DNA of 64,000 nucleotides from DATJPD01 sp036394195. Its GTDB lineage: Bacteria > Pseudomonadota > Alphaproteobacteria > CACIAM-22H2. Every line of letters begins with the position of its first letter. Positions within the stretch are counted from its first letter, which is position 1. A program made the position numbers and the translations under genes. Shown piece by piece: positions 42,906-52,163 of this stretch. The notes under the pieces are model-generated. The model saw only the letters and a program-made list of their open reading frames with translations. It did not search any database and was not told the DNA's origin. The stretch lies in contig DASWFO010000245.1 in NCBI GenBank assembly GCA_036394195.1, positions 22,906 through 86,905 of the forward strand, in the 5' to 3' direction.

Positions 42906-43838
42906 ATGAGCGCCAAGCCGGACAGCGCCAAACCGGAACCTGCCAAAGAGCGGGCGCGCGCCGACGCCACCGCAGCGGCCACCACCCTGGTCGAGGCCCT
43001 GCCGTACATGAAGCGCTACGCGCGGCAGACGGTGGTCGTCAAATACGGCGGCCATGCCATGGGCGACCAGGCGACGGCCACCAATTTCGCGCGCGACATC
43101 GCGCTCCTGAAGCAGGTTGGCGTCAATCCGGTGGTGGTGCATGGCGGCGGGCCGCAGATTGGCCAGATGCTCGAGAGGCTCAAGATCAAGAGCTCGTTCG
43201 TCGACGGCCTCAGGGTCACCGACGCGGCGACGGTCGAGATCGTCGAGATGGTCCTGTCCGGCTCGATCAACAAGGAAATTGTCGCCGCGATTAATGCCGC
43301 CGGGGGCCGCGCCGTCGGCCTGTCGGGCAAGGACGGCGGTCTCATCCGGGCCCGCAAGCTGACCCGCACCAAGCGCGACCCCGATTCGAACATCGAGAAA
43401 GTGCTCGACCTCGGCTTCGTCGGCGAGCCCGAGCGGGTCGATCCCGCCATCCTCGCGTCGGTCACCGGCGCCGATCTCATTCCGGTGATCGCACCGATCG
43501 GACTGGGGCCGGCCGGCGAGACATTCAACATCAACGCGGACACGGTCGCCGGCGCGGTTGCCGCCGCGGTGCGCGCCAAACGCCTCCTGCTGCTGACCGA
43601 CGTCGTCGGCGTGCTGGACAAGAGCAAGACGCTGCTGCCGCGGCTGTCCGTGGGCGAGGTGCGGGCGCTGATCGCCGACGGCACCATCCAGGGCGGCATG
43701 ATCCCCAAGGTCGAGACGTGCCTCGCCGCGGTCGAAGCCGGCGTCGGCGCGTCGGTGATCCTCGACGGCCGGGTCCCGCACGCGGTGCTGGTCGAGCTGT
43801 TCACCGAAAGCGGCATCGGCACGCTGATCTGCGGCTAA
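42906..43838 (+). CDS. argB: Acetylglutamate kinase
   Basis: ArgB phosphorylates N-acetylglutamate in arginine synthesis. The 310-residue protein has the amino-acid kinase core: TVVVKYGGHAMGDQATATNF, VVVHGGGPQIGQMLERLKIK, the LSGKDGG loop, FNINADTVAGAVAAAV and the ATP-site KVETCLAAVEAG. An N-terminal Ala/Lys/Glu-rich extension of about 25 residues precedes the usual start of the fold. In many alphaproteobacteria argB follows engB closely. Here about 16.8 kb separates them. Confidence 0.96.
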   Translation: MSAKPDSAKPEPAKERARADATAAATTLVEALPYMKRYARQTVVVKYGGHAMGDQATATNFARDIALLKQVGVNPVVVHGGGPQIGQMLERLKIKSSFVDGLRVTDAATVEIVEMVLSGSINKEIVAAINAAGGRAVGLSGKDGGLIRARKLTRTKRDPDSNIEKVLDLGFVGEPERVDPAILASVTGADLIPVIAPIGLGPAGETFNINADTVAGAVAAAVRAKRLLLLTDVVGVLDKSKTLLPRLSVGEVRALIADGTIQGGMIPKVETCLAAVEAGVGASVILDGRVPHAVLVELFTESGIGTLICG

Positions 43839-43887
43839 CGCGCCGCGCCCGGTCGCGGCATGCGGCCCAGTTGGAGCAGCGGCTCAG

Positions 43888-45144
43888 ATGGACCAGACGC
43901 GCTCTGCCGAAATCGCGGCGTGGATCACCGAGGCGGGGCTTGCCGGCCGGTCGGAGACCGAGATGCTGACCGGATTTTGCCAGCGCGCGACCGCCGCCGG
44001 CATCCCGCTGCGGCGCGTCATCGTCATCATCGACACCTTGCATCCGATCCACGAAGGGCACGCCTTCCGCTGGTATCACGGCAAGGACGAAGTGACCGTC
44101 ATCGAGTACGGTCGCACCAACGAAGGGGTTGCGCTCGAAAACTGGCAGCGCAGCACGTTTTATCGCGTGCTGCAGTCCGGCCAGCCGCTGATGCGCTGGC
44201 GGCTGACGCCCGAAGCGGAGGCGGAATTCCCGGGGCTTGCCGAGTTCCGGGCCGAGGGCATGACCGACTACGTAGCGCTGATCAACCGTTTCGCCGCCGA
44301 AGGCATCATCGGCGACATGGACTGCGTCTATTCGGCGTGGATGACCGACGCGCCGGACGGGTTCAGCGAAAGCGCGATCGCCGCCCTGCAGGCGCTGATG
44401 CCGTTCCTGGCCCTGGCGATCAAATCCGCATCCCTGGCGCGCATTACGTCGACCCTGGTCGAGACCTATCTCGGCCGGGACGCCGGCCGGCGCGTGCTGC
44501 GCGGACGGATCGCCCGCGGCGTGGCCGACCGGATCGATGCCGTGCTGTGGTTCAGCGACCTGCGCGGCTACACCAGGATCACCGACACCGCCGATCCCGG
44601 GCACATCATCCCGCTGCTCAACGACTACGCCGATGCGGTGATCTCGGCCATTCACCAGCAGGATGGCGATGTGCTGAAGCTGATGGGCGACGGCACGCTC
44701 GCGATCTTCACGGCTGACGAGCGCCAGCCAGCGTGCCGGCGCGCCCTCGAGGCGGCCGCCGCGGCACGGACCGCCATCGGGGAGCTCAATGCGCGGCGCC
44801 TGGCCGAGAACCGGCCCGCCACCGAGATGTATCTCGGCCTCCATGTCGGCGAGGTGTTCTACGGCAATATCGGCAGCACCGAGCGACTCGATTTCACGGT
44901 CGTCGGACCGGCGGTGAACGAGGTGAGCCGGATCGCCGCAATGTGCCGGTCGGTCGATCAGCCGGTGCTCATGTCGGCGGCGTTCGCCGGGGCCCTGAAC
45001 GACCCCCGCCGCGTGGTGTCGGTCGGCCGCTATGCGCTGCGCGGGGTCGGACGGCCGCAGGAATTGTTCACGTTGGACAGCGGTGCGCTCGTCTCCCCCA
45101 GCTCACCCCAACCCTCTTCGCCCGCGAAGCCGGAGAGGGAGTAG
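43888..45144 (+). CDS. Class III adenylate/guanylate cyclase
   Basis: The 418-residue protein ends in a class III cyclase homology domain. It has metal-binding Asp in AVLWFSDLRGYTRITD near residue 226, LKLMGDGTLAIF, and GLHVGEVFYGNIGSTERLDF then TVVGPAVNEVSRIAAM, in which the Asn and Arg transition-state residues are present. The N-terminal 200 residues form a cytoplasmic sensor-like part (no membrane segment), including RRVIVIIDTLHPIHEGHAFR, of no family I can name. It probably makes cAMP. It lies next to genes for c-di-GMP and DUF2336 proteins, which suggests a signalling group inserted between argB and dapD. Confidence 0.87.
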   Translation: MDQTRSAEIAAWITEAGLAGRSETEMLTGFCQRATAAGIPLRRVIVIIDTLHPIHEGHAFRWYHGKDEVTVIEYGRTNEGVALENWQRSTFYRVLQSGQPLMRWRLTPEAEAEFPGLAEFRAEGMTDYVALINRFAAEGIIGDMDCVYSAWMTDAPDGFSESAIAALQALMPFLALAIKSASLARITSTLVETYLGRDAGRRVLRGRIARGVADRIDAVLWFSDLRGYTRITDTADPGHIIPLLNDYADAVISAIHQQDGDVLKLMGDGTLAIFTADERQPACRRALEAAAAARTAIGELNARRLAENRPATEMYLGLHVGEVFYGNIGSTERLDFTVVGPAVNEVSRIAAMCRSVDQPVLMSAAFAGALNDPRRVVSVGRYALRGVGRPQELFTLDSGALVSPSSPQPSSPAKPERE

Positions 45145-45145
45145 A

Positions 45146-46396
45146 TCAGCCGCCGAAGAACTCGACCTGCCATTTCATTTCTTCGACAGTCATGGCGTAG
45201 TCCTTGCCACCGCGCGGATGCAGCGCCTGGCGCGGCGAGATCCCGCCCATCCGGGTCTGGATCTGCACGGCGAGACGCGGCGGCAGGTCGGCTTTCCACG
45301 CCAGCGCCGTGACGCCCTTGGCGCTGCGCGCGGACAGGATCTTGTCGACCACGCCGATCGGGACCTGGGCCAACACCGCCAAAGCGGCGCGTACGAAGGC
45401 GCGCTGCCCGGCGTCGATCGCATCGGCAACCGCGTCCTCGTCGAGCTTGCCCTCCTTCTGCAGGCGCCGGACTTTCTCCTCCACCGTCTCGCCGCCATCG
45501 TCGTCCGCCGCGGCCTTTCCCGCCCCGGCGGCCTTCTCCTTGCCGTCTGCAGCGAGACGACGTGACACCTCGGTGGTGATCTGCTGGCGCGTGTCGGCGG
45601 GCAGGTCGCTGCGATTCTTCAGCACGTCGAGCAGCGAATCCGCGACGAACCGCGCGATGCGCATCGCGGCCCGCGCCGGCAGCGCCGGGCGTCGCACCAA
45701 GGGCTCATGCCAGGAGGTCCGGGCGGCGGCCCGGTCGATGATCAGGTCGAGCGTCTCTTCGCGGATCTGCGCCAATGGGTTGGCCAGCAAGGCGGCGACC
45801 GCGGGCTCGTTGTCGGCGGCGACGATCGCATCGGAGACCGCAGCGCCCAGGCGGTCGCGGCCGGCGATGGCCGACAGCACGCCCGAGGGCGGCGCGCCGG
45901 CGATGATGTCGAGCAGGTCTTCGTCGGTCAAAAGCGGCGAGAAGCGCAGGACCGGGCTGGCGACTGCGAGATCGGCGTCGCGCGCCAGGCCCCGGATGAC
46001 CTCGGGCGGCACGTTCGCCATGCCTTCCACCGCGTCCGAAATCACCGCGCGCACGCGCGCCGCTTCATCGCGGGCCAGGACCTCGAGCATGTCGATGACA
46101 CGCTGCCGCGCCTGGTTCTGCGCGTCCTGGGGCAGTCCCGGCAGCAGCCGGGCCACCTTCTGGGCCAGTTCGGCCCGCACCGCTTCGTCGCGATCGCGGA
46201 GCAGGAGCTCATCGGCCTGATGCGGCGTCGCCTCGTTGGCCGCGATCACCCGCCGCACCTCGGACGCCGTGTCCTCGGCGAGATAGTAGAGGATCTCCGG
46301 CCGGAGATCGCCGCGCGCCGCCAGCTTGCGCCGAACCCCTAGATCCGGATCGCGGGCGAGGCGCTTGGCCTCTTCGTAAGCGCGCTCGTCGCTCAC
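45146..46396 (-). CDS. DUF2336 domain protein
   Basis: The 416-residue, wholly helical protein matches alphaproteobacterial DUF2336 proteins, which are built from HEAT-like repeats: RLARDPDLGVRRKLAARGDL, LYYLAEDTASEVRRVIAANE, LLLRDRDEAVRAELAQKVAR. The C-terminus ends KDYAMTVEEMKWQVEFFGG. Members are often found with signalling genes, but their function is unknown. The start is a GTG overlapping the diguanylate cyclase stop by 4 bases (GTGA). The frame is open further upstream, but that part is antisense-like shadow of the cyclase gene. It converges with the nucleotide cyclase gene one base away. Confidence 0.82.
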   Translation of the reverse strand: MSDERAYEEAKRLARDPDLGVRRKLAARGDLRPEILYYLAEDTASEVRRVIAANEATPHQADELLLRDRDEAVRAELAQKVARLLPGLPQDAQNQARQRVIDMLEVLARDEAARVRAVISDAVEGMANVPPEVIRGLARDADLAVASPVLRFSPLLTDEDLLDIIAGAPPSGVLSAIAGRDRLGAAVSDAIVAADNEPAVAALLANPLAQIREETLDLIIDRAAARTSWHEPLVRRPALPARAAMRIARFVADSLLDVLKNRSDLPADTRQQITTEVSRRLAADGKEKAAGAGKAAADDDGGETVEEKVRRLQKEGKLDEDAVADAIDAGQRAFVRAALAVLAQVPIGVVDKILSARSAKGVTALAWKADLPPRLAVQIQTRMGGISPRQALHPRGGKDYAMTVEEMKWQVEFFGG

Positions 46397-48153
46397 GGGT
46401 TGGCCGCTCCGGCGCGGGTCTCGGCCGCGGTGAGCGCCACGGCATAGGCGCCCTTGCCGCGGCGCTTCACCTCGTACATCGCACCATCGGCCCGGGCCAG
46501 CAACTCTGCGATCGTTTCCGGCCCGGCGGGCTGGTACACCGCAAGCCCGACCGACAGGCCGAGCGGCTTGTCGGGGCCGGCGGAATACGCGGCGATCTCG
46601 TCCTTCAGCGCCAGGATCGCTTTGGCGCGCCCGACGGCCGCCTCCTTGTCCGCCGTGGCGAGCCACAGCGCGAACTCGTCGCCGCCGAGACGGGCGACGA
46701 GGTCGCTGGCGCGGGCCACACGGCGCAGACAAGCGGCAAGAGCCTTCAGCGCCGCGTCGCCGGCCGGATGGCCAAGCCGGTCGTTGACCGCCTTAAAGTT
46801 GTCGAGATCGACATACACCAGCGTCCCGGACTGGCCGGTGCGCTGGCAATCGGCCACGCCCTCTTCCAGCCGCATGGTGAAGCTGCGCCGGTTGAGCAGC
46901 CCGGTCAGCCCATCGGTGCGCGCCTGCTTGGCCAAAGCCTCATGATTGGCGATCTGCTCCTGCGCGATGCCGATCTGATCGGCGATCTTGGTCACGATGT
47001 CGCGATCGGACTCGCCCCAGCCAGGCTCGGCCGGCTGACGCCACAGCCCGATCGCACCGTTGATCTGCCGTCGAAACCGGGTCACGGCGCCGAGAAAATG
47101 TCCGCCGGGCAGCGCCGCCTCGATCTCGTCCGCAGAGGCGGAGCCCGCTGCGTCCGTCTCGGCCTTGAGGCGCCTGGCATGGGCCGCCAGTAAGGCCTCG
47201 GCGCCGGATGGGAGAGCGGTGCCGAACTCGGCCGCACTCAGCAGGGCTCCGTCCGCACTGCCGCCCCAGATGCGGCAGCCGGCCGCCCCCAGTGCGCGCG
47301 CCGCCGCCGACGCGGCGGCGGTCAGCATGGCATCGGGCTCGACCTCGTCGCGGATGGTGCGCACGATATAACCGACCAGGCGCTCGCGCATTTGGGCGTC
47401 GGCCAGGGCCGCGTCGCGGGCGTGGACTTCGGTGACGTCGCGCCACACGCCACGCGCACCGCGCCACGCTCCGTCGGCGCCGATCAGCGGCAGGGCCGAG
47501 ATCGAGACGCAGGCCGGCGTGCCGTCGGCGCGGCGCAGCCACAGCTCGGCCTGATCGATCAGCGTCCGCGTCACGAACGGCGAGGCGCCCTTCGAATCCT
47601 GGTCGTCGATGAACGACGCGGCGGGCCGGCCGACGAAATCGGCGGCACTCCAGCCCAGCGCCCCTTTCGGTGACACGAATGTGAACACGCCGACGGCGTC
47701 GGTCTCCCAGGCGAAATCGCTCGAGATCTCGACCAGGTCCTTGAAGCGCTGCCGCGACTCGGTCAGCGCCTGGCGCAGATTGGCGGCCAGCGACACGTCA
47801 CGCGCGAGGAGCAAAGCCCCGCCCGAGGAGCCGGGCAGCGGCACGATCCACAGATCATAGGTGAGCGACACCCGGTCGCGCGCGATGACGATAGTGTCGG
47901 TGCGGGCCGGCCCGTCCTGGACCGAGGTCACAAGGGCCGCCAGCCCGTCACGGCCGGCCCGCGCGGTCACTTCGTCGAGGAGGACGCTGGCCGCCTGGTT
48001 CGCCTGCACGACCTCGCCATGGCCATCGAGGCGGGCCGCCGGCCCGGGCCACGTCGCCACCACGGCGTCGAGCGCCTTGGTGTCGGCTGCCGCCGGCCGC
48101 GCGCTGCGCGCTGCGCGACGGTTTGGACGCTCAATTGCAGGCCGTGACGGCAT
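46393..48153 (-). CDS. Diguanylate cyclase with PAS-type sensor domains (GGDEF)
   Basis: The 586-residue protein makes c-di-GMP. The C-terminal domain shows TDGLTGLLNRRSFTMRLEEG, VYVDLDNFKAVNDRLGHPAG and an intact active-site LGGDEFALWL. Two PAS-like regions precede it (about residues 25-130 and 140-265, the second with FAWETDAVGVFTFVSPKG), then a GAF-like region near residues 280-420. There is no membrane segment, so the signal is cytoplasmic. I start at the ATG after AAGGGGAATA. It is the first gene of a two-gene unit with DUF2336 and is divergent from dapD. Confidence 0.88.
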   Translation of the reverse strand: MPSRPAIERPNRRAARSARPAAADTKALDAVVATWPGPAARLDGHGEVVQANQAASVLLDEVTARAGRDGLAALVTSVQDGPARTDTIVIARDRVSLTYDLWIVPLPGSSGGALLLARDVSLAANLRQALTESRQRFKDLVEISSDFAWETDAVGVFTFVSPKGALGWSAADFVGRPAASFIDDQDSKGASPFVTRTLIDQAELWLRRADGTPACVSISALPLIGADGAWRGARGVWRDVTEVHARDAALADAQMRERLVGYIVRTIRDEVEPDAMLTAAASAAARALGAAGCRIWGGSADGALLSAAEFGTALPSGAEALLAAHARRLKAETDAAGSASADEIEAALPGGHFLGAVTRFRRQINGAIGLWRQPAEPGWGESDRDIVTKIADQIGIAQEQIANHEALAKQARTDGLTGLLNRRSFTMRLEEGVADCQRTGQSGTLVYVDLDNFKAVNDRLGHPAGDAALKALAACLRRVARASDLVARLGGDEFALWLATADKEAAVGRAKAILALKDEIAAYSAGPDKPLGLSVGLAVYQPAGPETIAELLARADGAMYEVKRRGKGAYAVALTAAETRAGAANP

Positions 48154-48281
48154 TATTCCCCTTAAAGCGCGATGCCTGCGCCCCGCCCGCGAACATAGCA
48201 CGCTGACCCTTGCTGTGAAGTTGACAGCCGGCGCTAGGTCTCCCATGTTCCCCCCGGCTTTTCGCACTTCCGGACTGTCGC

Positions 48282-49139
48282 ATGGGTACCGCCGAATTAC
48301 AGAAAATCATCGATAACGCGTGGGACGAGCGCGACCGCGTGACATCGTCCACCAAAGGCGCCGCGCGGGACGCCGTCGAAGAGGCGCTCGACGGTCTCGA
48401 TGCCGGCACCTTGCGCGTTGCTGAAAAAGACGGCGGCGGATGGCGTGTTAACCAATGGCTGAAAAAGGCCGTGCTGCTGTCGTTCCGGCTCTATGACTCG
48501 GTGCCGATCCCGGGCGGGCCGTCCGATCCGGTGCGCGGACCGTCGGCCTGGTACGACAAGGTGCCGTCGAAATTCGCTGGCTGGGACGAGGCGCGGTTCC
48601 GGGCCGCCGGATTCCGCGCCGTGCCGAACTGCGTGGTCCGCCGGTCGGCTTATGTGGCAGCCGGCGTGGTCCTGATGCCGAGCTTCGTCAATGTCGGCGC
48701 GTACGTCGATAAAGGCACCATGGTCGATACGTGGGCGACCGTCGGCAGCTGCGCACAGATCGGCAAGAACTGTCACATCTCCGGCGGCGCCGGCATCGGC
48801 GGCGTCCTGGAGCCGTTGCAGGCGGGTCCCGTGATCGTCGAGGACGATTGTTTCATTGGGGCGCGCAGCGAAGTGGTCGAGGGCGTGGTCGTCGAGACGG
48901 GCTCCGTTTTGTCGATGGGCGTCTTCATCGGTGCGTCGACCAAGATCGTCGATCGCAGCTCCGGCGAGGTCCATATCGGCCGTGTGCCGGCCTTTTCGGT
49001 CGTCGTGCCCGGCAATCTGCCCGGCCGGCCGCTGCCGGACGGCAGCCCAGGTCCGTCGACCTATTGCGCGGTGATCCTGAAGCGGGTCGATGCCGGCACG
49101 CGCGCCAAGACATCGATCAACGAGCTGCTGAGGAGCTGA
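48282..49139 (+). CDS. dapD: 2,3,4,5-tetrahydropyridine-2,6-dicarboxylate N-succinyltransferase
   Basis: DapD adds succinyl from succinyl-CoA in the lysine/diaminopimelate pathway. The 285-residue protein has the N-terminal helical part and the left-handed beta-helix of hexapeptide repeats: RRSAYVAAGVVLMPSFVNVG, AYVDKGTMVDTWATVGSCAQ, IGKNCHISGGAGIGGVLEPL. The C-terminal KRVDAGTRAKTSINELLR is standard. Its stop lies 5 bases before dapE. Confidence 0.96.
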   Translation: MGTAELQKIIDNAWDERDRVTSSTKGAARDAVEEALDGLDAGTLRVAEKDGGGWRVNQWLKKAVLLSFRLYDSVPIPGGPSDPVRGPSAWYDKVPSKFAGWDEARFRAAGFRAVPNCVVRRSAYVAAGVVLMPSFVNVGAYVDKGTMVDTWATVGSCAQIGKNCHISGGAGIGGVLEPLQAGPVIVEDDCFIGARSEVVEGVVVETGSVLSMGVFIGASTKIVDRSSGEVHIGRVPAFSVVVPGNLPGRPLPDGSPGPSTYCAVILKRVDAGTRAKTSINELLRS

Positions 49140-49144
49140 ATCGC

Positions 49145-50302
49145 GTGGCCGGCGCCCTCGATCCCGTCGAGCTGACGCGCGAGCTGATCCGGCGTCCCAG
49201 CGTGACGCCGAAAGACGAAGGCGCGCTCGCCGTCCTCGAAGGCGCCCTGAAGCCGCTCGGCTTTGCCTGCCACCGTCTGCCGTTCAGCGAGGCGGGCACC
49301 CCCGACGTCGACAATCTCTATGCGCGGTTCGGCACGGGCGGTCCGCATTTCTGCTTTGCCGGCCATTCGGACGTCGTGCCGGTGGGTGATCGCGCCGGCT
49401 GGAAGCTGGATCCGTTCGGCGCCGAGATTGTCGACGGGCAGCTGTTCGGCCGCGGGGCCTCGGACATGAAGGGTGCCATCGCCGCGTTTGCGGCCGCTGC
49501 CGAAAAATTCCTCATCACCCGCGGCGGCGACTTCAAGGGCTCGATAAGCCTGCTGATCACCGGCGATGAGGAAGGGCCGGCGATCAACGGCACGGCAAAG
49601 GTGCTGAAATGGCTGGCCGGCCGCAACGAGAAGGTCGACGCCTGCGTGGTCGGCGAGCCGACCAGCGAATCAGCCCTCGGCGACATGATGAAGATCGGCC
49701 GCCGCGGCAGCCTGAATGCGAAGCTCACCGTCCACGGCGTGCAAACCCATTCCGCCTATCCGCATCTGGGCGACAACCCCACCCATCGGATCGTGCGCAT
49801 GCTCGATGACCTGATCGGCACCGAGCTCGATAAGGGGAACGAATGGTTCCCCGCGACGAACCTGCAGGTGACCACGATCGATGTCGGCAATCCGGCGACC
49901 AACGTGACCCCGGCGACCGCGCGCGCCGGCTTCAACATCCGCTTCAACAACAACCACAATTCCGCCGATCTGAAGAAGTGGATGAAGGAGCGCTGCGACG
50001 CGTTCGGCGGCCGTTATGAGCTCGACGTGTATGTCTCAGGCGAAGCGTTTCTGACCCAGCCCGGTCCGCTGAGCAGCCTGGTCTCCGATGCGGTCAAGGA
50101 CGCGACCGGCCGCACGCCGGTGCTGAGCACGACCGGCGGCACGTCGGACGCCCGCTTCATCTGCCGCCACAGCCCGGTGGTCGAATTCGGGCTGATCAAC
50201 CGCACCATCCACAAGGTCAACGAATGCACGGCGGTCGCCGATCTGCGCGGCCTGACCACCATCTACGGCGGCATTCTCGACCGCTTCTTCGGCACCTCAT
50301 GA
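49145..50302 (+). CDS. dapE: Succinyl-diaminopimelate desuccinylase
   Basis: DapE removes succinate from N-succinyl-LL-diaminopimelate using two zinc ions. The 385-residue protein shows the M20 motifs FCFAGHSDVVPVGDRAGWKL (His and Asp ligands), GRGASDMKGAIAAF and LITGDEEGPAINGTAKV with the catalytic Glu pair. TTGGTSDARFI near the C-terminus is typical of DapE and separates it from the ArgE-like M20 gene at 12857. The GTG start has GAGGAG 7-9 bases upstream. It follows dapD by 5 bases and overlaps the next gene by 4. Confidence 0.95.
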   Translation: MAGALDPVELTRELIRRPSVTPKDEGALAVLEGALKPLGFACHRLPFSEAGTPDVDNLYARFGTGGPHFCFAGHSDVVPVGDRAGWKLDPFGAEIVDGQLFGRGASDMKGAIAAFAAAAEKFLITRGGDFKGSISLLITGDEEGPAINGTAKVLKWLAGRNEKVDACVVGEPTSESALGDMMKIGRRGSLNAKLTVHGVQTHSAYPHLGDNPTHRIVRMLDDLIGTELDKGNEWFPATNLQVTTIDVGNPATNVTPATARAGFNIRFNNNHNSADLKKWMKERCDAFGGRYELDVYVSGEAFLTQPGPLSSLVSDAVKDATGRTPVLSTTGGTSDARFICRHSPVVEFGLINRTIHKVNECTAVADLRGLTTIYGGILDRFFGTS

Positions 50303-50871
50303 TCGACGTTGGCGCCGCCGCGACCGGCCTGACCGGTGCCTGGCGGCTTGCACGCCTCGACCGCGCCGGGATGCGCTACTTCGAGGCGACTCCCGAGGCG
50401 TTCTGGCGGTCCTTTCAGGCCGCCATCGTCGCCGCACCGATTTACGCGCTGCTGGTCCTGCTGCGCGCGGACGACCATCCGCTGTCGCCCGATCCGGTGC
50501 GCGCCGCCCTGATCGAGGTCATCGGCTACGTCATCCAATGGACCGCGTTTCCGCTAGCGGCGTGGTATCTCTGCCGGGCGTTCAATTGCTCGGGCCGCTA
50601 TTTCGGATTCATGGTCGCCTACAACTGGGCCAACGTGCTGCAGTTCATCGCGTTCGTTCCGGTAGCCCTGCTCTCCGTCTCGGGTTGGGTGCCGGGGAGC
50701 CTCGTGAACATCCTGGCCCTCCTGTTCACCGGCGCCGTCGTCTACTACCAGTATTTCATCGCGCGGACGGCGCTGGCCATCGACGCGCTGCCCGCACTTG
50801 CGTTCGTCGCGACCGATTTCATCATCGGATTGTTTCTCGACGCCGTCGAGACCTCGATGCACATGCAGTGA
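50299..50871 (+). CDS. Polytopic inner-membrane protein, function unknown
   Basis: The 190-residue protein has about five hydrophobic segments (for example FQAAIVAAPIYALLVLL, VIGYVIQWTAFPLAAWYLC, VLQFIAFVPVALLSVSGWV, LVNILALLFTGAVVYYQYFI). I recognise no family or motif. Its ATG overlaps the dapE stop by 4 bases, so it is translated with dapE. A similar small membrane gene follows dapE in some related genomes, from memory, but no function is known to me. Confidence 0.75.
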   Translation: MIDVGAAATGLTGAWRLARLDRAGMRYFEATPEAFWRSFQAAIVAAPIYALLVLLRADDHPLSPDPVRAALIEVIGYVIQWTAFPLAAWYLCRAFNCSGRYFGFMVAYNWANVLQFIAFVPVALLSVSGWVPGSLVNILALLFTGAVVYYQYFIARTALAIDALPALAFVATDFIIGLFLDAVETSMHMQ

Positions 50872-50968
50872 GCGCACGCCCGGGCTTGCCGACCGGCCGA
50901 TGGCGCGGCAGGATAGGCGGAGCACCGACCTTCCCAGGCATAACACGGGTGCGACCGAGGTGACGCTC

Positions 50969-51811
50969 ATGTCCATTCGTGCCCGCCTTGCCGGCTACCT
51001 CCTCTTGCTCGCCCTCTCGACCGCTGGTCACGCGGCGGCGCAGACCAAGCCGAAAGTCCTCGACGCGGGCATCGAACAGCCGCACTCGGCCATCTTCATC
51101 GGCAACAGCTTTTTCTATTACAACAACAGCCTGCACAATCATCTGGCGCAGCTGCTGCGGTCGGCCGATCCCGCCTCCAAGCTGCGCGCCGTCTCGGTGA
51201 CGATCAGCGGCTCGGGCTTCGGCTGGCATGATGTCGGCTCGTATTTCAGGCCGAACGCGCTCGGAGCGTACTCGTTCGACGACCAGAACAACGTCATCTT
51301 CAACGAGAAAACCGACCGGCCGTTCGACCTCGCGATCATGATGGATTGCAGCCAGTGCCCGATCCACCCGCGGCTGAAATCGATCTTCACCGAATACGCG
51401 AAAAAGGACAGCGACACGGTCCGCCAGCACGGGGCGGTGCCGGTGTTCTTCATGTCCTGGGCCTATGCCGACAAGCCCGAGATGACGGCCGCACTGGCCG
51501 AGGCTTACACGCAGGCCGGCAACGACAACAACGTGCTGGTGGTCCCGGCGGGGCTCGCGTTCGCCAAGACGGTCCGGCAGGATCCGGAGGTCATCCTGTA
51601 CGCCTATGACCGCCGGCACCCGAGCCTCGCCGGCACCTATCTCGCAGCGTGCACGCTATACGCGTCGCTGTTCAAGAAATCCCCCGTCGGCCTTGCGTAC
51701 ACGGCCGGCCTCGGCACGAACACCGCGCACTTCCTCCAGACCATGGCCTGGGAGACGGTCCAGGACTATTATGGCCCGGCGGCGATGGCCACGGCGCACA
51801 AGGCCGACTAG
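50969..51811 (+). CDS. Exported SGNH/GDSL-type hydrolase-like protein
   Basis: The 280-residue protein has a signal peptide (LLLLALSTAGHAAAQTKP). The mature part begins SAIFIGNSFFYYNNSLHNHL, where GNS provides a candidate catalytic Ser, and ends with YDRRHPSLAGTYLAACTLYA, where DRRHP supplies the Asp and His of an SGNH triad. Such enzymes remove acyl groups from sugars or lipids. I start at the ATG after ACCGAGGTGACG. The substrate is unknown. It stands alone between the dap genes and convergent small genes. Confidence 0.7.
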   Translation: MSIRARLAGYLLLLALSTAGHAAAQTKPKVLDAGIEQPHSAIFIGNSFFYYNNSLHNHLAQLLRSADPASKLRAVSVTISGSGFGWHDVGSYFRPNALGAYSFDDQNNVIFNEKTDRPFDLAIMMDCSQCPIHPRLKSIFTEYAKKDSDTVRQHGAVPVFFMSWAYADKPEMTAALAEAYTQAGNDNNVLVVPAGLAFAKTVRQDPEVILYAYDRRHPSLAGTYLAACTLYASLFKKSPVGLAYTAGLGTNTAHFLQTMAWETVQDYYGPAAMATAHKAD

Positions 51812-51856
51812 CCGACTCGGGCAGCGCGTTCTCACGCCACCAAGCCCGCAGGGACG

Positions 51857-52105
51857 TCAGCGCGGAATGCAGTCGTAGACCGCGAGGTGCTGCCCGTTCG
51901 TGTCCGGGAGCGTCTGGCGGAGCTGCGCCGTCCGGCCGTATTCGCGGCAGTATTTCCGCGCCGCCTCGTTGGGATCTTCCATTCTCGTCCCGGAGTATCG
52001 CACCTGGACGGTGTTGGCGTCGGCAGACACGACATTCGTGCGGCTGGAGCACGCCACAATCCCGGCGCCCAGCACGAGCATCATTGCCACTATCCCGCTA
52101 CGCAT
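51857..52105 (-). CDS. Small putative lipoprotein
   Basis: The 82-residue product has a lipoprotein signal (MRSGIVAMMLVLGAGIVACS) with lipobox IVAC at Cys19. The mature part of about 63 residues carries two more cysteines (in ARKYCREYG and VYDCIPR) and a short pattern VQVRYSGTRMEDPNEAARKY seen in small periplasmic proteins of this class. GAGGAAA precedes the ATG. The function is unknown. It converges on the SGNH-like gene. Confidence 0.65.
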   Translation of the reverse strand: MRSGIVAMMLVLGAGIVACSSRTNVVSADANTVQVRYSGTRMEDPNEAARKYCREYGRTAQLRQTLPDTNGQHLAVYDCIPR

Positions 52106-52163
52106 TTTCGTTTCCTCGCCTTAGGGAATCGTGCGATCAACTGCGACGCGGTACGTTGGTTCC

